Assembly (NCBI GenBank): GCA_050945075.1
Contig: JBMNSG010000122.1
Location: 1-7,132 of the forward strand
DNA length: 7,132 nt
Source: UBA7485 sp050945075
GTDB taxonomy: Bacteria > Bacillota > Clostridia > Eubacteriales > Eubacteriaceae
Direction of reading: 5' to 3'
Part shown: piece after piece, positions 4,867-7,132 of the stretch
Numbering within the stretch: position 1 is the first letter of the stretch
Layout: every line of letters starts with the position of its first letter
Notes under the pieces: model-generated
Database searches by the model: none
Told to the model about the DNA's origin: nothing
Seen by the model: only the letters and a program-made list of their open reading frames with translations
Program-made: the position numbers and the translations under genes

Positions 4867-5898
4867 ATGAACTACATTAGCTTTGATTCGGAACAGGCTG
4901 AACGTCCGCTGGATCTGGTTTTACTGGGACGAGTCGCCATTGATTTTAACCCCGCTGAATCAGAAGCATTCGGGCCTCTCAAGGACGTGAGAAATTTTAA
5001 GAAATATGTCGGTGGTTCCCCTGCGAATATCGCTGTCGGAGTGACCAGACATGGCCTGAAGGCCGGGTTTATCGGAAAAGTCTCGGACGATCAGTTTGGC
5101 GATTACGTTACAGAGTTTTTTGATAAAGAAGGAATTGACACCAGTCATATCACCCGGTGCACCGGAGGCGAAAAGCTCGGACTTACATTTACAGAAATGC
5201 TTTCTGAAAAAGACAGCAGTATTCTCATGTACCGTAATCAGGCAGCGGACCTGCAGCTTTCTGTAGATGACATCGATGAGGAATATATCAAAAGTACAAA
5301 GGCACTGCTGATATCCGGAACGGCTCTGGCAGAAAGCCCGTCCAGAGAAGCTGCGATTAAAGCTGTTTTACTTGCAAGGAAGAACGGAACCAGAATTATC
5401 TTTGATATTGACTACCGCGCGTATAACTGGAAGAACGAGGATGAAATCGCCATCTACTATTCAATGGTAGCGAAACAGGCAGATATCATCATGGGATCCC
5501 GCGAAGAGTTTGATCTCACAGAACGGCTCATCGCTCCCGGAATGAGTGATCAGGAAAGTGCAGCTTACTGGCAGGGCCATCACGCACAGGTGGTTGTAAT
5601 CAAACATGGTATGGAAGGCTCAACCGCTTATACAACTGATGGACAGAGCTTCTCTATTAAACCATTTCCTGTAAAAGCTCGTAAGGGTTTCGGCGGTGGA
5701 GATGGATATGGTTCAGCTTTCCTGTTCGGTATTTTCCAGGGATGGGAAATCATCGATTGCCTGGAATTCGGATCTGCAGAAGCATCGATGATGGTACGCA
5801 GCAACAACTGTTCCGAAGATCTTCCGGGAACAGAAGCTGTACGCAGCTTTATTGAAGAAACAAAAGAACAATACGGCGAAATGATAGCACGCGCCTGA
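4867..5898 (+). CDS. iolC: 5-dehydro-2-deoxygluconokinase (PfkB/ribokinase family)
   Basis: The product has 343 residues, similar to known IolC proteins. It phosphorylates 5-dehydro-2-deoxy-D-gluconate with ATP in myo-inositol catabolism, giving the substrate that the IolJ-type aldolase splits into dihydroxyacetone phosphate and malonate semialdehyde. PfkB landmarks are visible: LDLVLLGRVAIDFNP (15-29), the first signature YVGGSPANIAVG (47-58), FDIDYRAYNW (179-188), which matches the D-Y-R-x-Y-x-W of IolC-type kinases, NxxE-like SREEFDL at 211-217, and the anion-hole and catalytic-base segment KGFGGGDGYGSAFLFG (273-288) with D279. The C-terminal RSNNCSEDLPGTE (311-323) also fits IolC. The anion-hole reads GGGD rather than the usual GAGD. 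The gene is first in a plus-strand operon, with iolD 17 bp downstream. Confidence 0.9.
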   Translation: MNYISFDSEQAERPLDLVLLGRVAIDFNPAESEAFGPLKDVRNFKKYVGGSPANIAVGVTRHGLKAGFIGKVSDDQFGDYVTEFFDKEGIDTSHITRCTGGEKLGLTFTEMLSEKDSSILMYRNQAADLQLSVDDIDEEYIKSTKALLISGTALAESPSREAAIKAVLLARKNGTRIIFDIDYRAYNWKNEDEIAIYYSMVAKQADIIMGSREEFDLTERLIAPGMSDQESAAYWQGHHAQVVVIKHGMEGSTAYTTDGQSFSIKPFPVKARKGFGGGDGYGSAFLFGIFQGWEIIDCLEFGSAEASMMVRSNNCSEDLPGTEAVRSFIEETKEQYGEMIARA

Positions 5899-5915
5899 TG
5901 ACTAAAGGAAAAGAC

Positions 5916-7132
5916 ATGGAAAAGACAACCAGAATGACGGTTGCCCAGGCGATTGTAAAATTCCTGGACAATCAATATGTTTTAATGGACGGAGAAGAAA
6001 CCAAATTTGTAACCGGATTCTTCACAATTTTCGGTCACGGCATTGCAGTCGGTCTCGGAGAAGCACTTGATTCCAACCCGGGCAGTCTGAAGGTCCTTCA
6101 GGGCAGAAATGAACAGGGAATGTGCCATGTTGCCACAGCTTATGCCAAGCAGAACAACCGGAAGAAGATCATCCCCTGTGCTTCATCTGTCGGTCCCGGT
6201 GCAGCGAATATGGTTACAGCGTGCGCTACCGCAACAGTTAACAATATTCCTCTTCTGGTATTCCCGGCAGATACCTTCGCATCCAGACAGCCGGATCCGG
6301 TTCTTCAGCAGCTGGAATGCAGCAGCAGCCTGGCCGTTACAACAAATGATGCTTTCAAGCCGGTTTGTAAGTACTGGGATCGCATTACCCGGCCGGAACA
6401 TATTATGACTGCTCTGATCAGTGCGATGCGCGTACTGACCGATCCTTCGGAAACAGGTGCCTGCTGTATTGGTCTCAGCCAGGATGTTGAAGGCGAATCA
6501 TACGATTTTCCGGATTATTTCTTTAAAAAACGTGTCCACAGGATTACCCGTCCGGTCGCAGTTGAAGAAGAGCTGCAGGATATAGCCATGATTATCTCAG
6601 AGGCAAAAAAACCGGTGGTGATCGTGGGCGGCGGTGTCCGGTATTCCGGAGCAGGAGAAACGGTTGAAAAGTTCTGCGAAAGCTTCGGGATTCCGTTTGG
6701 TGAAACGCAGGGCGGCAAAAGCGCCTGCAAATCTTCAAACCCCTGGTGCCTGGGCGGTATTGGTGTTACCGGGACGCTGGCTTCCAACAAAATTGCTGAT
6801 GAAGCAGACGTCGTTATTGGTATCGGCACCAGACTTTCGGATTTTACAACGGGTTCCAAACGCCAGTTCAAGAACTCGGATGTAAAGATCGTTACGATCA
6901 ACAACAACCGCTATCATGCGTATAAAATGGATGCTGTCAAAGCAGTCGGCGATGCCAGAGAAACAGTAAAGGCACTGACCGGGAAATTGAAGGATATGAA
7001 TTACCATTCAGCTTATACCAGTGAAGTGAAAGATGCAAAAGCAGAGTGGGATAAGGAAATGGTCCGACTTGGTGCTTATACGTACGACAAAAATTTCCAG
7101 CCTATCATCAGACAGCGTGATCCGAGAACAAT
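5916..7132 (+). CDS. iolD: 3D-(3,5/4)-trihydroxycyclohexane-1,2-dione hydrolase, N-terminal part (runs off right edge)
   Basis: The frame is open for 405 codons from an ATG at 5916 (AAAGGA at 5904-5909, 6 nt spacing) to the window end. IolD proteins have about 640 residues, so roughly two thirds is present. It is a thiamine-diphosphate enzyme of the acetolactate synthase/pyruvate decarboxylase superfamily that opens the inositol ring by hydrolysing the diketone to 5-deoxy-glucuronate. The N-terminal pyrimidine-binding domain contains E66 in LQGRNEQGMCHVATAYAK, the glutamate that activates the cofactor, followed by PCASSVGPGAANMVTACATATVNNIPLLVFPADT (87-120), characteristic of IolD. The central domain starts near 210 and includes KPVVIVGGGVRYSGA (232-246) and ADVVIGIGTRLSDFTTGS (297-314). 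The C-terminal cofactor domain with the GDG motif is beyond the edge. No frameshift or stop is seen. Confidence 0.92.
   Translation, partial: MEKTTRMTVAQAIVKFLDNQYVLMDGEETKFVTGFFTIFGHGIAVGLGEALDSNPGSLKVLQGRNEQGMCHVATAYAKQNNRKKIIPCASSVGPGAANMVTACATATVNNIPLLVFPADTFASRQPDPVLQQLECSSSLAVTTNDAFKPVCKYWDRITRPEHIMTALISAMRVLTDPSETGACCIGLSQDVEGESYDFPDYFFKKRVHRITRPVAVEEELQDIAMIISEAKKPVVIVGGGVRYSGAGETVEKFCESFGIPFGETQGGKSACKSSNPWCLGGIGVTGTLASNKIADEADVVIGIGTRLSDFTTGSKRQFKNSDVKIVTINNNRYHAYKMDAVKAVGDARETVKALTGKLKDMNYHSAYTSEVKDAKAEWDKEMVRLGAYTYDKNFQPIIRQRDPRT

Noticed and set aside
6515..6907. 130-codon minus-strand open frame inside iolD
   Set aside because: It is the antisense shadow of a clearly coding frame with conserved IolD motifs.
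1..7132. CRISPR arrays, insertion sequences, tRNA or rRNA genes, phage genes
   Set aside because: No regularly spaced direct repeats with spacers, no transposase or integrase motifs and no recognisable structural RNA were seen. The short repeats at 4453-4850 lack CRISPR length and regularity.

Overview
The window looks like chromosomal DNA from an anaerobic, moderate-GC member of the Bacillota, probably a gut fermenter. This is inferred from strong AGGAGG-type ribosome binding sites, a hairpin-plus-T-tract terminator, AT-rich promoter regions, and a propionate CoA-transferase and short-chain acyl-CoA dehydrogenase of the type found in fermenters such as Anaerotignum and Megasphaera. No species can be named from the sequence alone. 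There are seven genes, five of them complete.

Minus strand, read right to left. A tight three-gene operon (4405 to 902) encodes an enoyl-CoA hydratase (crotonase), a fused family I (propionate/acetate-type) CoA-transferase and a short-chain acyl-CoA dehydrogenase, and ends in a clear intrinsic terminator at 848-873. A second unit follows on the same strand: a MarR-type regulator (724 to 278) and the N-terminal 87 residues of a MATE efflux pump that runs off the left edge.

Plus strand. After a 461-bp AT-rich divergent intergenic region come iolC (4867-5898) and the first 405 codons of iolD (5916 to the right edge), the start of a myo-inositol catabolic operon.

How the genes may work together. 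Inositol breakdown by the Iol enzymes yields dihydroxyacetone phosphate and malonate semialdehyde. If malonate semialdehyde is reduced to 3-hydroxypropionate, the three minus-strand enzymes are the set needed to finish a redox-balancing route: CoA transfer to 3-hydroxypropionyl-CoA, dehydration to acrylyl-CoA, reduction to propionyl-CoA, and CoA transfer back to release propionate. The divergent arrangement with iolCD supports an inositol-to-propionate module. The reductase and the electron-transferring flavoprotein (ETF) are not in the window.

The most unusual non-coding structure is the divergent region. It carries many copies of a GCACGC-like word in both orientations. Two of them form a perfect dyad inside the -35/-10 spacer of the predicted iolC promoter, others surround the predicted promoter of the fermentation operon, and longer inverted repeats of 11 and 12 bp connect distant sites. 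This looks like an operator array that could co-regulate both operons.
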